Notes: a model not told the origin generated them from the sequence alone. Shown: positions 34,018-44,792, counted from the stretch's first letter. The stretch: DNA of 64,000 nt from an uncultured Anaeroplasmataceae bacterium (GCA_934229535.1 CAKQDS010000005.1:14962-78961), one strand, 5' to 3'. Made by a program: numbers and translations.

Positions 34018-36114
34018 ATGAAAAGATTCTTAAAGATTATTTCTTATCTTGTCATTTTAATATTTGTAATAATAAATACCTCAGCTTGTGAAAAAAATTT
34101 TAATAGTGTAACATTATATGCTGATGGTGAAAAATATGATGAGGAATCAGTGATTATAGGTAAAGAATTTTCTCTTGGTATAGCAAAAAAGGTTGGGTAT
34201 ACTTTTTTAGGCTGGTATTCAGCAGAAGTTGGGGGATCTGCCTATACTGATAGTGAAGGTAGTAGTAATGGTATGCCTTGGAAAAAGGAATATCCTTTAG
34301 TAGCTTATGCTCATTTTGAAGCAAACACCTATAAAATTGTTTTTGATTATCAAAATGCTACTTCCCAAAATACTATTAAGGATATTTCTGTTATTTATGA
34401 TCAAAAAATTAATTCAAAATTTCCTGTTCCTATAAAAAACGGCTATTCATTTGCTGGTTGGTTTACTGATAAAAATACTCAAATTACAGATTCTAAGGGT
34501 AATTTTTTAACGGATACCGATACTTATTCTACTAAAAAATATCCTTTATCAGATGTTGGCACAACACTTTATGCTCATTGGTCAGAGAAAATAGTTACAT
34601 TTAATTTTATAACAGATGGAAGCAACGTTAATAATGTTTCTTATTCTGTTGGCGAAACTATTAATATTCTTCCATCATCAATTAAGGATAATTATTGCTT
34701 TGAGGGTTGGTATTTCGATTCTACATTACTTAATCCTGTGGTTTATCCTTATACTATTCCAGAAAATCTAGGAGAAACTATCTTTTTATATTCAAAATTT
34801 AAAGAAGGATCAAATAATGTTCTTGAGTTCTCCACTATTGCTTCAACAAATGATAAGGAATATGAAGTATCGTATTCTGGTACTGATAAGGAGATAATAA
34901 TTCCTGATAGCTATTATGGTAAAAAAGTAACAAGAATTAAAAAGATTAGCTCTAATACAATTGAAAGAATTTTACTCCCTCAGTCAATAAAGGAATTAGG
35001 AACTGGTGCTTTTGAAAATTGCATAAAATTAGAGAAAGTTAATATTCCAAATGGAGTAAAAAAATTACCAGAAAATGTATTTAGTGGTGATAATAGCCTT
35101 GAAGCTATTGCCTTTCCTTTAGAGCTTGAAATAATAGGTAAGAATGCTTTTGAAAATTGCTCTAGTATCAATAAAATAATTATTCCTAAAAATATTAAAA
35201 ATATTGGTGCTGGTGCTTTCAAAAATATGAGCTCTTTAGAGGGATTTGAGGTAGATGTTGAAAATGAAAAATATTTAACTAAGGATGGAGTTTTATATTA
35301 TAAAATTGGTAATTCAACATATTTAATCCAATATCCTGCTAAAAAGAGTGGTGATACATATCAAATAGATGAATCAACTATTAAAATTTCAGATAGTGCT
35401 TTTAGTGGAACAAAAATTAATTCAATTGTAATAGGTGGAAAAATATCATCAATAGAGGCTAGAGCCTTTGAAAATTGCAATAATTTAATTAATGTTACTA
35501 TAAATAGTAGTGCTAACACCTTTAGTATTGGTTCTAAGGCCTTTAGTGGTAGTAAAAACCTAAGAGCAATGAAGATTGAATTAGATAAAGTACCTACAAT
35601 TGCAAGTGATAGCTTTTTAAATGTTTCAGATTCTTTTTCTGTATATGTAACAAGTAAAATGATTAGAAACTATCAAACATCAACAAATTGGCGTCAAATA
35701 GCTGATAAAATTTATTCTATTGGTTTAATTTTTGGTGATTATGCCTTAGAGGAATATAATGATGGTTATGCTATTAAGCAATATTTTGGTACTGATAAGG
35801 ATGTTACAATACCAGAAATAATTAATGCTAAAAAAATTATTAAAATATCTGAAAATGCCTTTTCATTTTCTAATATTGAAAATGTTACTATTAGTAAAAA
35901 TGTTATAGAAATTAATGATAAAGCATTTTACGATTGTAGTAGGCTAGCTTCTATTATATTAGAGTGTATGCCACCAAGCCTTGGTGATGATGTATTTGTT
36001 GGTGTAGCTGATGATTTTACTATTTATATCAAAAATACGACTGAAGTATTAGATCAATATAAAATCGCTGATAAATGGTCTATGTATGCTGATAAAATCT
36101 GGAGTTATCAATAA
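34018..36114 (+). CDS. Lipoprotein with InlB-type B repeats and BspA-like leucine-rich repeats
   Basis: 698 residues. The lipobox NTSAC places the lipidated Cys at residue 24. Residues about 30-270 carry Listeria-Bacteroides (InlB B) repeats, each with GYxFxGWY/F and YAHW/F (GYTFLGWYS, GYSFAGWFTD, YCFEGWYFD). From about 290 there are BspA-type leucine-rich repeats (IGKNAFENCSSINKIIIPKNI, ARAFENCNNLINVTI and similar). These folds are common in adhesins of gut bacteria. GGAGG (34004-34008) precedes the ATG, and a consensus promoter lies upstream. It is followed by two more large lipoproteins, so this looks like a surface-protein island. Confidence 0.88.
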   Translation: MKRFLKIISYLVILIFVIINTSACEKNFNSVTLYADGEKYDEESVIIGKEFSLGIAKKVGYTFLGWYSAEVGGSAYTDSEGSSNGMPWKKEYPLVAYAHFEANTYKIVFDYQNATSQNTIKDISVIYDQKINSKFPVPIKNGYSFAGWFTDKNTQITDSKGNFLTDTDTYSTKKYPLSDVGTTLYAHWSEKIVTFNFITDGSNVNNVSYSVGETINILPSSIKDNYCFEGWYFDSTLLNPVVYPYTIPENLGETIFLYSKFKEGSNNVLEFSTIASTNDKEYEVSYSGTDKEIIIPDSYYGKKVTRIKKISSNTIERILLPQSIKELGTGAFENCIKLEKVNIPNGVKKLPENVFSGDNSLEAIAFPLELEIIGKNAFENCSSINKIIIPKNIKNIGAGAFKNMSSLEGFEVDVENEKYLTKDGVLYYKIGNSTYLIQYPAKKSGDTYQIDESTIKISDSAFSGTKINSIVIGGKISSIEARAFENCNNLINVTINSSANTFSIGSKAFSGSKNLRAMKIELDKVPTIASDSFLNVSDSFSVYVTSKMIRNYQTSTNWRQIADKIYSIGLIFGDYALEEYNDGYAIKQYFGTDKDVTIPEIINAKKIIKISENAFSFSNIENVTISKNVIEINDKAFYDCSRLASIILECMPPSLGDDVFVGVADDFTIYIKNTTEVLDQYKIADKWSMYADKIWSYQ

Positions 36115-36200
36115 TTAATATTCTTGTTACTAGAATCAAGATATAAAAAATCTAGAATAGTAGTAATGAATCTTATACTATTATGTGAGAATGAGGTAAT

Positions 36201-39059
36201 ATGAAAAAAAAGTATTTTTTAATTGCTATTTTATTTATCTTTAGTGTTTTCTATGGTGGACTATTAGTTGCCTGCGATAGAGGAACATCAGGAGCAAAGA
36301 GTATAACAAATCTAACCTATAATGGTGAGACAATAACCTGGAGTAGTGTTAAAAACGCTAAGAATTATAAGCTTAAAATTGATAAAGGCTCTGAATTTAT
36401 TGTGAGCCAAGCAGAAGGAATGGTATCTTATAGATACAATTCTAATGGTGCGGATTTTGATTTTTCTATTGAAGCAGTAATTAAGGATGGCAGTGATAAA
36501 AATCCTACCTATTCTATGCGTTTTACTAATATCGGACAGGTTCTTAATTTAAAAATTGAGAATGGTTTATTAACATGGGATGCCCTAGATTCTGCTGAAA
36601 AATATGCAGTTATGTATAATGGCAATATTGTTTCTGAAAATGTTGGAACAAATAGCTATAAAACAGAAGAAGGATCTTTTTCATATAAGGTAAGAGCTTT
36701 AAAGGGTCAAGCTGAAAGTACAGATGGTAACATTCCTTATTATTCAATTTGGAGTGAAGCAATAAGTGGTTCTATCTTGGGTGCGCCTAAGAATTTAATG
36801 TATGATTCTGAAAACTTTACTTGGGAAAAGGTTAATAATGCTTCCTCATATGTTTTAAAAATTGGTAATGAGGAATTTAAAACAACTACAAATAAATATG
36901 CATATGCAGCAGGAAATCAAGATTTTGAGGTTTCTGTTAGAGCTGTTGGCGATATGAGTAAGCAAATATATGATTCAGCTTATTCAGAGGCTAAAACATA
37001 TAAATATATTGCGCCAATTGAGGGCTTAAATGTTGTTGATGGTAAGCTTGTATGGACGGCTTCTGCGAATGCAGTTAGATATAAGATAAAAATAAATGGT
37101 ATCGTTAATAATGAAGAATTAACTACAAATGAATATGCAGCTTTAGCAAGTGGTAATAGCTATCGTATTCAAATTTTACCAATAGGTGATAGTGATTTCT
37201 ATTTTTCTCGTTGGTCTAATGAAATAACTATAAATATTTTAAGAAGTCCAGTTGTAAGCTTTGGTGATGGAGTAATTCGTTGGAATCAGGTTACTGGCTG
37301 TGCTGGCTATGAGCTAAAAATTACTAAGGATGATAATGTTGTTCATACAACATCTGTTGGTAGTGAAACATTTGTATACAATTATGATTTTGCTGATGCG
37401 GGTGATTATCTTGTTTATGTAAAGGCTACATCTCTTGGTGATGGTGGAATTTATGAATCAAAATATAGCAATGCTTATTCTGTTAAGAGATTAGCAACAC
37501 CAACAAATCATAAGCTAACTAATAGACCTTTAGAGCAAAATCAAATATCAGTTTCATTTAATGCATGTGTTGGAGCAGCAAGCTATGCGTTGCTTGCTGA
37601 TGATGTAGAAATAGCTACAACAGTAAAGGAAACAACATTCTTTGTTGATTTATCAAAAATGACAAATAAAACAATAGAATCTGTAGTTAATTTTAAAATT
37701 GTTGCTCGTGGCTTAGTAACTGCCTCAGGTGCAGTATTAGATAGCAATGTTCCTCTTGAATTTAATGCTACTAAATTAGCAACACCACAAAATTTAATTA
37801 TTAATGGTAATCAATTAACCTGGGATCAAGTAAATCATACTAGTAAATATGTTCTTACTATAGATGGAAAAAGAACAGAGGTTACTTCAACTTCATTTAC
37901 ATTAACTGATATGTCTAGCGGTAGCCATACAATTAATGTTCAAGCAATGGGTAATGGTGAGGATGTAATTACAGGAAGCTTTTCTAATACATTAAATGTT
38001 AAGAAGCTTGCAACACCAATTAATTTAGTGATTAAAAATGGTAATTTAACCTGGGAGATGGTACCTAGTGCTACAGCCTATAAGGTAATACTTGGAACTG
38101 AATCATATAATACAGATGTAAATGCCTTTGCTTTACTTGGCTATTCAAGTAGTATAATTGAAGGAATGGGTACACAAATAAGTGTATATGCCATCGGTAA
38201 TGGTAGTGATATTATTGATTCAGATGTATCAGCAACTAAAACTATTAGTAAATATGCAAGACCTACAAATGTTAAGGTGTCTGGTGATAATTTAGTATGG
38301 AATCCTTCAGCTGTTAATAGTATTAATTGCAATAGCTATAAGCTATTTATAAGTAAAGATGGTGTAGATCAAGGTGAGGTTCAAATTACAGGAAGCTCTT
38401 ATGCAATGAGCAATTTTGAGGCTGGTAATTATACAGTTAAGGTTATTGCCTTAGGTGATTATGTTTCAACTGTTGATTCTCCAGAATCTAATGAATTTAG
38501 CTTTACAAAGCTTAACAAAGTTGAAAATTTAGTAAAGACTGAAGGCAAATATAGCTGGGATATGGTAATTGGAGCTGTAGGCTATGAAATTAAGCTTAGC
38601 AAGGATGCTTTATGGACATCAATTTTAACAAATGAATATACACCAACATTTACAACTGAGGGTGAATTTGAGGTTAGTATTAGAGCAATAGGTAATAATA
38701 ATGATATTATTAGCTCTGAAATTTATTCATTTAAGCAAAGAGTATCTAGAATAACTCAGCCTGTTATGCAGGATGAATTAACAAATAAGAATGCATTTAA
38801 GGTTGAAAAGAATGGTAATACAATAACTGTTACTATTAAAAAACAGGATGATGCAACTGGCTATAAGTGTTTAATTGGGGGAATTGAAAGAACTAATGTA
38901 GTAGCTGAAACAGCAGATACAATAACCTATGAATTTACTATGACAACTGTAGGTGCTATGTATAATGTTCAGGTACAAATATTAGGAAATACATTCAATT
39001 CTTCAGGTATTTATGTTATGAATTCTAACCCATCAACTGAAGTAACTATTACATACTAA
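36201..39059 (+). CDS. Lipoprotein with about ten fibronectin III-like repeats
   Basis: 952 residues. Signal peptide with lipobox LVAC, lipidated Cys at residue 25. The mature part is built of repeats of about 90 residues that begin with a pattern such as NLxIxNGxLTWDxVxxAxxYxLxI and end with VxAxGNG. About ten can be counted by the Trp-containing strands (ITWSSV, LTWDAL, FTWEKV, LVWTAS, IRWNQV, LTWDQV, LTWEMV, LVWNPS, YSWDMV). This is Fn3-like architecture of a long surface stalk. No enzymatic motif is present. It lies 86 bases after the previous lipoprotein gene and 9 bases before the HExxH membrane protein gene. Confidence 0.85.
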   Translation: MKKKYFLIAILFIFSVFYGGLLVACDRGTSGAKSITNLTYNGETITWSSVKNAKNYKLKIDKGSEFIVSQAEGMVSYRYNSNGADFDFSIEAVIKDGSDKNPTYSMRFTNIGQVLNLKIENGLLTWDALDSAEKYAVMYNGNIVSENVGTNSYKTEEGSFSYKVRALKGQAESTDGNIPYYSIWSEAISGSILGAPKNLMYDSENFTWEKVNNASSYVLKIGNEEFKTTTNKYAYAAGNQDFEVSVRAVGDMSKQIYDSAYSEAKTYKYIAPIEGLNVVDGKLVWTASANAVRYKIKINGIVNNEELTTNEYAALASGNSYRIQILPIGDSDFYFSRWSNEITINILRSPVVSFGDGVIRWNQVTGCAGYELKITKDDNVVHTTSVGSETFVYNYDFADAGDYLVYVKATSLGDGGIYESKYSNAYSVKRLATPTNHKLTNRPLEQNQISVSFNACVGAASYALLADDVEIATTVKETTFFVDLSKMTNKTIESVVNFKIVARGLVTASGAVLDSNVPLEFNATKLATPQNLIINGNQLTWDQVNHTSKYVLTIDGKRTEVTSTSFTLTDMSSGSHTINVQAMGNGEDVITGSFSNTLNVKKLATPINLVIKNGNLTWEMVPSATAYKVILGTESYNTDVNAFALLGYSSSIIEGMGTQISVYAIGNGSDIIDSDVSATKTISKYARPTNVKVSGDNLVWNPSAVNSINCNSYKLFISKDGVDQGEVQITGSSYAMSNFEAGNYTVKVIALGDYVSTVDSPESNEFSFTKLNKVENLVKTEGKYSWDMVIGAVGYEIKLSKDALWTSILTNEYTPTFTTEGEFEVSIRAIGNNNDIISSEIYSFKQRVSRITQPVMQDELTNKNAFKVEKNGNTITVTIKKQDDATGYKCLIGGIERTNVVAETADTITYEFTMTTVGAMYNVQVQILGNTFNSSGIYVMNSNPSTEVTITY

Positions 39060-39068
39060 GAGGTTAAA

Positions 39069-39884
39069 ATGGAAATTATAACAAATTTCCTGACGCAAAT
39101 TGTTTTTTCGGTAGGAGTAATCGTAATTTTCGGATTATTGATTGCTCTTTGCCGAAAAGCTTTTTGTAATATTTCAGGTGAAAAGGGAACAAAGATATTA
39201 TTAATAACAGGAATAATTGGAACACCAATTCATGAATTAAGTCATGCACTTATGTGCTTGATTTTTGGGCATAAGATTACAGAAATTAAATTATATCAGC
39301 CAAATAGTGAGGATAATACCTTAGGCTATGTAAAGCATTCGTATAATCCTAAAAATCTTTATCAACAAATCGGAAACTTCTTTATAGGAATTGCTCCTAT
39401 TCTAGGAGGAAGTGCTGTAATTTCATTATTAATGTTTATATGTACTCCTAGCTTATTTACTGAGGTTATTGATGAACTACAATTTATGGAATTAATATCC
39501 TTTGATTTACTTGATATTTCTACATATGAGGCTATATTTGGTTTATTTTGGGATGTTTTTAATGATATATTTGATTTTACAAATATGGGCGATCCATTAT
39601 GGTGGCTATTTATAGTTTTGGCAATTATGATTGCTAGTCATATGGAATTAAGCGTTGCAGATATAAAGGGAGGCTTAAAGGGTTTTATATTTATAGCTAT
39701 AATTCTTTTAATTGCGGATATAATTATGTATTTTATATCTATAGAAGTATTAGAAAAAGTAACTGCTGTAATGGTTTCGTTTGCCGCAAACATTATTGGC
39801 TTTCTTGCTATATCTATAGTTTTTTTGGTGGTTATGGTTTTGATTGCTCTTAGTGTAAAGGGATTATTAAAGATTAAAAGGTAA
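39069..39884 (+). CDS. Multi-pass membrane protein with HExxH motif (M50-like)
   Basis: 271 residues with about six hydrophobic segments. HELSH at residues 55-59, inside a hydrophobic stretch (IGTPIHELSHALMCLIFG), is the zinc-binding HExxH of membrane metalloproteases of the M50/site-2 type. GYVKHSYNPKNLYQQIGNFFIGIAPILGG fits the loop and the second segment of that fold. A clear third zinc ligand is not obvious, so protease activity is not certain. It lies between two large lipoprotein genes and is co-transcribed with them; processing of a membrane or lipoprotein substrate is one possibility. Confidence 0.6.
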   Translation: MEIITNFLTQIVFSVGVIVIFGLLIALCRKAFCNISGEKGTKILLITGIIGTPIHELSHALMCLIFGHKITEIKLYQPNSEDNTLGYVKHSYNPKNLYQQIGNFFIGIAPILGGSAVISLLMFICTPSLFTEVIDELQFMELISFDLLDISTYEAIFGLFWDVFNDIFDFTNMGDPLWWLFIVLAIMIASHMELSVADIKGGLKGFIFIAIILLIADIIMYFISIEVLEKVTAVMVSFAANIIGFLAISIVFLVVMVLIALSVKGLLKIKR

Positions 39885-39907
39885 TAAAAGAAATGGAGAG
39901 AAATAAA

Positions 39908-42900
39908 ATGACTAAAAAAAGAACATTATTAAGCTTAGTTATTTTTATAATAATGCTTTTAACACTTTCAGGTTGCGTGTTTGGTGGGACTAATGAATCA
40001 AAACAGGAAAGTAAAAAATCTAATGAATATACGGCTTCCGATATTAAATATGTTAGTGATGCTGGTTCTGAGGTTGCTGTAGTTGCAGGAAGAAGCTATA
40101 CTAAAACAAACAATGGAATGGCTGCCGTTGCCTTAGCTTATATTAATGGCTATACAGGACCAATTTTAGTAGGCCAAACTGCTAATTCTATATCATATAT
40201 TTTTTATTATAGTGGTAAAAATGTTGTTAGCCAATATGGTAGTGTAACAATAGATGATGAAGAATGGTACTATTCTAAAAATATTGGCTTTATGAGTGGA
40301 AACTATTTAAGTTTTAGCTCAAAGGGTTCAATTTATTGTAGTAAGAAAACAACAGCAGAGGATGTGGCTAAAGAAATAATTCCTATGCTTGATAAAACAA
40401 AATTCTCTGCAAACAAAATTATGACTGTTGAAGATTTAAAGGCCTTAAATGATTCAAGCGATAGCTATGTTTTGGGGGCTGATATAGATTTATCAACAGA
40501 AAATAATTGGCAACCAATAGAAGGCTTTAAGGGTGTTTTAAATGGTGGTGGATATAAAATCAAAAATTTAACTATTAGTGCTGCTAATGAGGAAAATTTG
40601 GGTTTATTTAAAACACTTGAAGGAACAGTAATGAATTTAACTATTGAAAATGCTTCAATTACTGCTCGTGGTAATGCTGGAAAGGTTGGAATTGTTGCAG
40701 GAACAAATAAAGGAACCATTAAAAATGTTATTGTTGAAGGAAGTATAAATACACCTTATTATGATAATGTAGGTGGTATTGCTGGTATCAATAATAATAA
40801 AATAATTGATTGTAAAAATTATGCTATTGTCACTGGTAAAGAAAATGTGGGTGGAATAAGTGGAACATTGGTTTTAAAGGAAAGTGGTTTAGCCGATAAT
40901 AATACTAATTATGGTGAAATTAAAGGAACAAATAATGTAGGTGGCTGCTATGGATATGTTTATGAAAATGTAATAAAGACTGATAATAGTTTTACATATA
41001 CTTTAGAACAAAATGAAAATAAAAGTAATGTTACTGGTAAAGAAAATGTTGGTGGTATTGTTGGTAAAGCTGTTGGTGCCGATAGATATTCATCAAGTTG
41101 GACTGGTTATGGCTATTTTAATTTAAGCTTAATGTCAAATATAGGTGAAATCAATGGTACTAACAATGTAGGCGGAATTGTTGGCTATGGAATACGTGTG
41201 GCTGAAATTACAACTAGTGAAAATAATGCTGATATTACGGGGGCTAACTACGTTGGTGGTTATGTAGGATATGCGTTTAATACCGATATTAAATTGGCTG
41301 AAAATAATAATACCATAACAGGTAAGGGTTATGTAGGTGGTATAGCAGGCTATTGTGGAATTATTTCTAATTCTAAAAATAATGGTACAGTTGTATCAAC
41401 TTCTCCAATCCTTGAAAATAGTGTTAGTAGATCATATGTTGGAGGACTTGCTGGTTATTGTAGAGGAATTATTGATTCAGAGAACAATTCTGATATTGTG
41501 GTTAATAATGCTGCTTCATATGTAGGTGGTTTAGCAGGATATATATTAATTAACAATAATGATCAAATAAACAATAATACAAATACAGGAAAAGTTACTG
41601 GAAAAGATAGTGTTGGCGGTATAGCTGGTATGGTAGATATGGTTATCATAAAAACAGATAATAGCTTTACATATAGCTTTGAAAATAATAAGAATTATGG
41701 TGCGATAAATGGAGTAGAAAAAGTAGGCGGTTTATTTGGTGAAATGCTAGGTGCCGATAGATATTCATCAAGTTGGACTGGTTATGGTTATTTTAATATT
41801 TCATTATGTGAAAATCATGCTATTGTTATTGGAACAGGTGATTATGTAGGTGGCATTGTTGGTTATGGAATACGTGTGGCTGAAATTACAACTGGTGTAA
41901 ATGATGTTGATATTACGGGAGCTAACTATGTTGGTGGTTATGTAGGATATGCATCTAATGCTTCTATTAAATTGGCTGAAAATATTAATACCATAACAGG
42001 TAAGGGCTATGTAGGTGGTATAGCTGGCTATTGTGGAATTATTTCTAATTCTAAAAATAATGGTACAGTTGTATCAACTTCTCCAATCCTTGAAAATAGT
42101 GTTAGTAGATCATATGTTGGAGGACTTGCTGGTTATTGTAGAGGAATTATTGATTCAGAGAACAATTCTGATATTGTGGTTAATAATGCTGCTTCATATG
42201 TAGGTGGTTTAGCAGGATATATATTAATTAACAATAATGATCAAATAAACAATAATACAAATACAGGAAAAGTTACTGGAAAAGATAGTGTTGGCGGTAT
42301 AGCTGGTATGGTAGATATGGTTATCATAAAAACAGATAATAGCTTTACATATAGCTTTGAAAATAATAAGAATCATGGCGCGATAAATGGAGTAGAAAAA
42401 GTAGGCGGTTTATTTGGTGAAATGCTAGGTGCCAATAGATATTCATCAAATTGGACTGGTTATGGTTATTTTGATATTTCGTCATGTGAAAATCATGCAA
42501 TTGTTATTGGAACAGGTGACTATGTAGGTGGTATTGTTGGTTATGGAATTAGAATATCCATAATATCATTATGTATTAACGATGCAAATATTACTGGTGA
42601 AAATTATGTAGGCGGTTATGTAGGTAGTGCAGATGGAACAAATATTAAAATTGTTGCTAATAATAATACAATAACTGGTAAAGCCTATGTCGGTGGAATT
42701 GCTGGTAAGGCTGGTAAAATAGAGGATTCAACTAATGATGGTGAAATTATTTCAACTGGCGTAATTGTTGAAAATAATTTTAACAATTCATATGTTGGTG
42801 GAATTGCTGGCTATGCAACAGGAGCTATTAACTGCAAGAACAATACCAATATTACTATTAACACAAATGGTAATTATGTAGGCGGAATTATAGGATTTGC

Positions 42901-43294
42901 AAATGTTTCTAATAATAACGAAATGAATGATAATGAAAATTATGGAATTATTACAGGATCAGATTATACCGGTGGAATTGCTGGTTATATTAATATCCCA
43001 GTGAGAAAGACAGACAATAATTTCATAATAACAATGGCTAATAATAAAAATTTTGTAAAAGTTGTTGGAAAAAATAATGTAGGTGGAATTTTTGGCTATT
43101 GCTTTGGTGCTGCAAGATATTCATCGAGTTGGTACGGTTATGGTTATATTGAAATGACCTATTGTGTAAATAAAGGTGAAATTAAAGGAACAAGCAATGT
43201 AGGTGGTATTGTTGGTGGATATACGCGTTTAAAGACAGACGCTAACATAATGGATACTAATACTACAGATTATGGAGATAAGCTAGGAAGTTAA
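39908..43294 (+). CDS. Large GLUG-repeat lipoprotein
   Basis: 1128 residues. ATG 39908 is chosen because GGAGAG (39895-39900) lies 7 bases before it, and the in-frame ATG at 39893 overlaps that site. Lipobox LSGC puts the lipid Cys at residue 23 of this start. From about residue 180 the protein is a run of GLUG motifs (NVGGIVGY, YVGGIAGY, SVGGIAGM), a right-handed beta-helix repeat of surface proteins. A segment of about 226 residues is repeated in tandem at near DNA identity (41081-42433). A terminator follows. An adhesin or surface-layer role is inferred. Confidence 0.87.
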   Translation: MTKKRTLLSLVIFIIMLLTLSGCVFGGTNESKQESKKSNEYTASDIKYVSDAGSEVAVVAGRSYTKTNNGMAAVALAYINGYTGPILVGQTANSISYIFYYSGKNVVSQYGSVTIDDEEWYYSKNIGFMSGNYLSFSSKGSIYCSKKTTAEDVAKEIIPMLDKTKFSANKIMTVEDLKALNDSSDSYVLGADIDLSTENNWQPIEGFKGVLNGGGYKIKNLTISAANEENLGLFKTLEGTVMNLTIENASITARGNAGKVGIVAGTNKGTIKNVIVEGSINTPYYDNVGGIAGINNNKIIDCKNYAIVTGKENVGGISGTLVLKESGLADNNTNYGEIKGTNNVGGCYGYVYENVIKTDNSFTYTLEQNENKSNVTGKENVGGIVGKAVGADRYSSSWTGYGYFNLSLMSNIGEINGTNNVGGIVGYGIRVAEITTSENNADITGANYVGGYVGYAFNTDIKLAENNNTITGKGYVGGIAGYCGIISNSKNNGTVVSTSPILENSVSRSYVGGLAGYCRGIIDSENNSDIVVNNAASYVGGLAGYILINNNDQINNNTNTGKVTGKDSVGGIAGMVDMVIIKTDNSFTYSFENNKNYGAINGVEKVGGLFGEMLGADRYSSSWTGYGYFNISLCENHAIVIGTGDYVGGIVGYGIRVAEITTGVNDVDITGANYVGGYVGYASNASIKLAENINTITGKGYVGGIAGYCGIISNSKNNGTVVSTSPILENSVSRSYVGGLAGYCRGIIDSENNSDIVVNNAASYVGGLAGYILINNNDQINNNTNTGKVTGKDSVGGIAGMVDMVIIKTDNSFTYSFENNKNHGAINGVEKVGGLFGEMLGANRYSSNWTGYGYFDISSCENHAIVIGTGDYVGGIVGYGIRISIISLCINDANITGENYVGGYVGSADGTNIKIVANNNTITGKAYVGGIAGKAGKIEDSTNDGEIISTGVIVENNFNNSYVGGIAGYATGAINCKNNTNITINTNGNYVGGIIGFANVSNNNEMNDNENYGIITGSDYTGGIAGYINIPVRKTDNNFIITMANNKNFVKVVGKNNVGGIFGYCFGAARYSSSWYGYGYIEMTYCVNKGEIKGTSNVGGIVGGYTRLKTDANIMDTNTTDYGDKLGS
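41081..42433 (+). repeat. Recent 678-bp tandem duplication inside the GLUG gene
   Basis: Unit 1 begins near 41081 and unit 2 near 41756; a third, diverged start is at 42434. Within the units, 41351-41690 and 42029-42368 appear base-for-base nearly identical with an offset of 678 (226 codons), so the reading frame is kept. Offsets at the left edge are 675, so one codon differs there. Confidence 0.9.
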
Positions 43295-43300
43295 TAAGTT

Positions 43301-43335
43301 AATGACCATTAGAATTAAAACTAATGGTCATTTTT
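43301..43335 (+). terminator. Terminator of the lipoprotein cluster
   Basis: AATGACCATTAG (43301-43312) pairs perfectly with CTAATGGTCATT (43321-43332), 8-base loop, then T. Directly after it, TCGGCA (43347-43352), 17 bases and TATAAT (43370-43375) form a promoter-like element for the next gene. Confidence 0.88.
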
Positions 43336-43427
43336 AATCTAAATTTTCGGCAAAAACAACATTGCAATGTATAATTAGCTGAAAAATAAACGAAATAAGT
43401 AGATAATATATTTGGTGATTAGTTATT

Positions 43428-44668
43428 ATGTATATAAAAAGAAACATTGAAGAAAAATTAAGGAATCATCAAAACAATTTGCTTCAATTACAATATATGG
43501 ATCAAGACAGATTGGTAAGGCAACATTAATTAAAAATATCTTTCCTAATATAAAATATGTTACTCTTGATGATATAGGGATTAGAGATTATGCAATAAAT
43601 GACCCTAAAGGCTTTTTGAAATATTATAATAAGCCTTTAATTATAGATGAAATACAAAAGGCTCCTAAATTATTAGACTACATTAAAATCGAAATAGATG
43701 AAATGAAGAAAATGTGTCTTAAAAATAATGAAAAGATAAAGATGCTATATATTTTTTCTGGTTCTAATCAATTTGAATTACAGGATTCAATAACTGAATC
43801 ATTAGCTGGAAGAACATGTGTTTTTAATTTGTCATCATTATCATATAATGAAATTAAAGAAAGAAAGGAACACTCATTCTTTAATCCAAAAATTGATATA
43901 TTACAAGCTAAAGAGAAATTATTAAATAATGAATTTAGGTCTAGAAAAGAGATATTTGAGGATATTATGATTGGTGGTATGCCTGAATATGTTGTTAATC
44001 GACCAAATAGAGATATGTTCTTTAAATCTTATATAACTACATATATTGAAAAAGATGTTAGAAAAATTATTGCAGCTGATAAAGAGACAACGTTTATGAA
44101 TTTTATGCAATATGTTGCGTTAAGAACAGGATGTCAAATTGATTATTCGGAAATATCTATAAGTGTTGGAATTGATTCAAGGACTGCAAAAGCATGGATT
44201 TCAGTTTTAGAAACATCAGGAATAGTTAAATTAATTCATCCTTATGCTAAAAATTTATCTGATAGAGTTATTAAAACACCAAAATTATATTTTTTGGATA
44301 CAGGATTATGTGCCTATTTGTGTGGAATGCTATCTGCAGAAATTCTTGAAAAAAGCTCATTTGCTGGTGCTTTCTATGAAACATATGTTGTTTCTGAGAT
44401 TATAAAATCATTTTATAATGATTATAAGGATATATCTAATATATATTATTATAGGGATAGAGATCAATATGAGGTTGACTTAATTATAGAAGAATACGAT
44501 TCTATTTATCCGATTGAAATAAAAAAAGGAATTAATCGCGTTAGCTATAACAAGAAATTCACATTCTTAAATAAATACAATAAAACAATTAATAAGGGAT
44601 TAGTTATTGATTTATCTGAAATCAATAGTGAGGTATTTTATTGTCCAATAGATATTATTGGATTTTAA
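43428..44668 (+). pseudogene. AAA ATPase with DUF4143 domain, frameshifted near its start
   Basis: ATG 43428, behind GGTGAT, begins MYIKRNIEEKL. From 43463 a different frame continues without a stop as ESSKQFASITIYGSRQIGKATLI and LDDIGIRDYAINDPKGF to TAA 44666-44668. Loss of one A near 43460 (AAA TTA AAG GAA expected) explains the break. The nucleotide loop GSRQIGKAT also departs from the usual GPRQVGKS/TT. The remainder is typical: LIIDEIQKAP (Walker B), SGSNQF, LAGR, then the DUF4143 helix region and EVDLIIEE near the end. It is inactive unless translation restarts or the shift is a sequence error. Confidence 0.75.
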
Positions 44669-44678
44669 TCATTAAATT

Positions 44679-44720
44679 AAGGAACTAATTAATACAAAAT
44701 AAGGAACAAATAAGGAACTA
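44679..44720 (+). repeat. Short AAGGAAC(T/A)AA repeats after the ATPase pseudogene
   Basis: Three copies start at 44679, 44701 and 44712. A nearby 14-bp palindrome GCACTTTAAAGTGC lies at 44753-44766 and could form a small hairpin. Function unknown. Confidence 0.5.
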
Positions 44721-44792
44721 ACTTTTGTTATAGTTTCTTTTTTGATACTATAGCACTTTAAAGTGCGTACTTTTTATTTTCTACTATATGAA

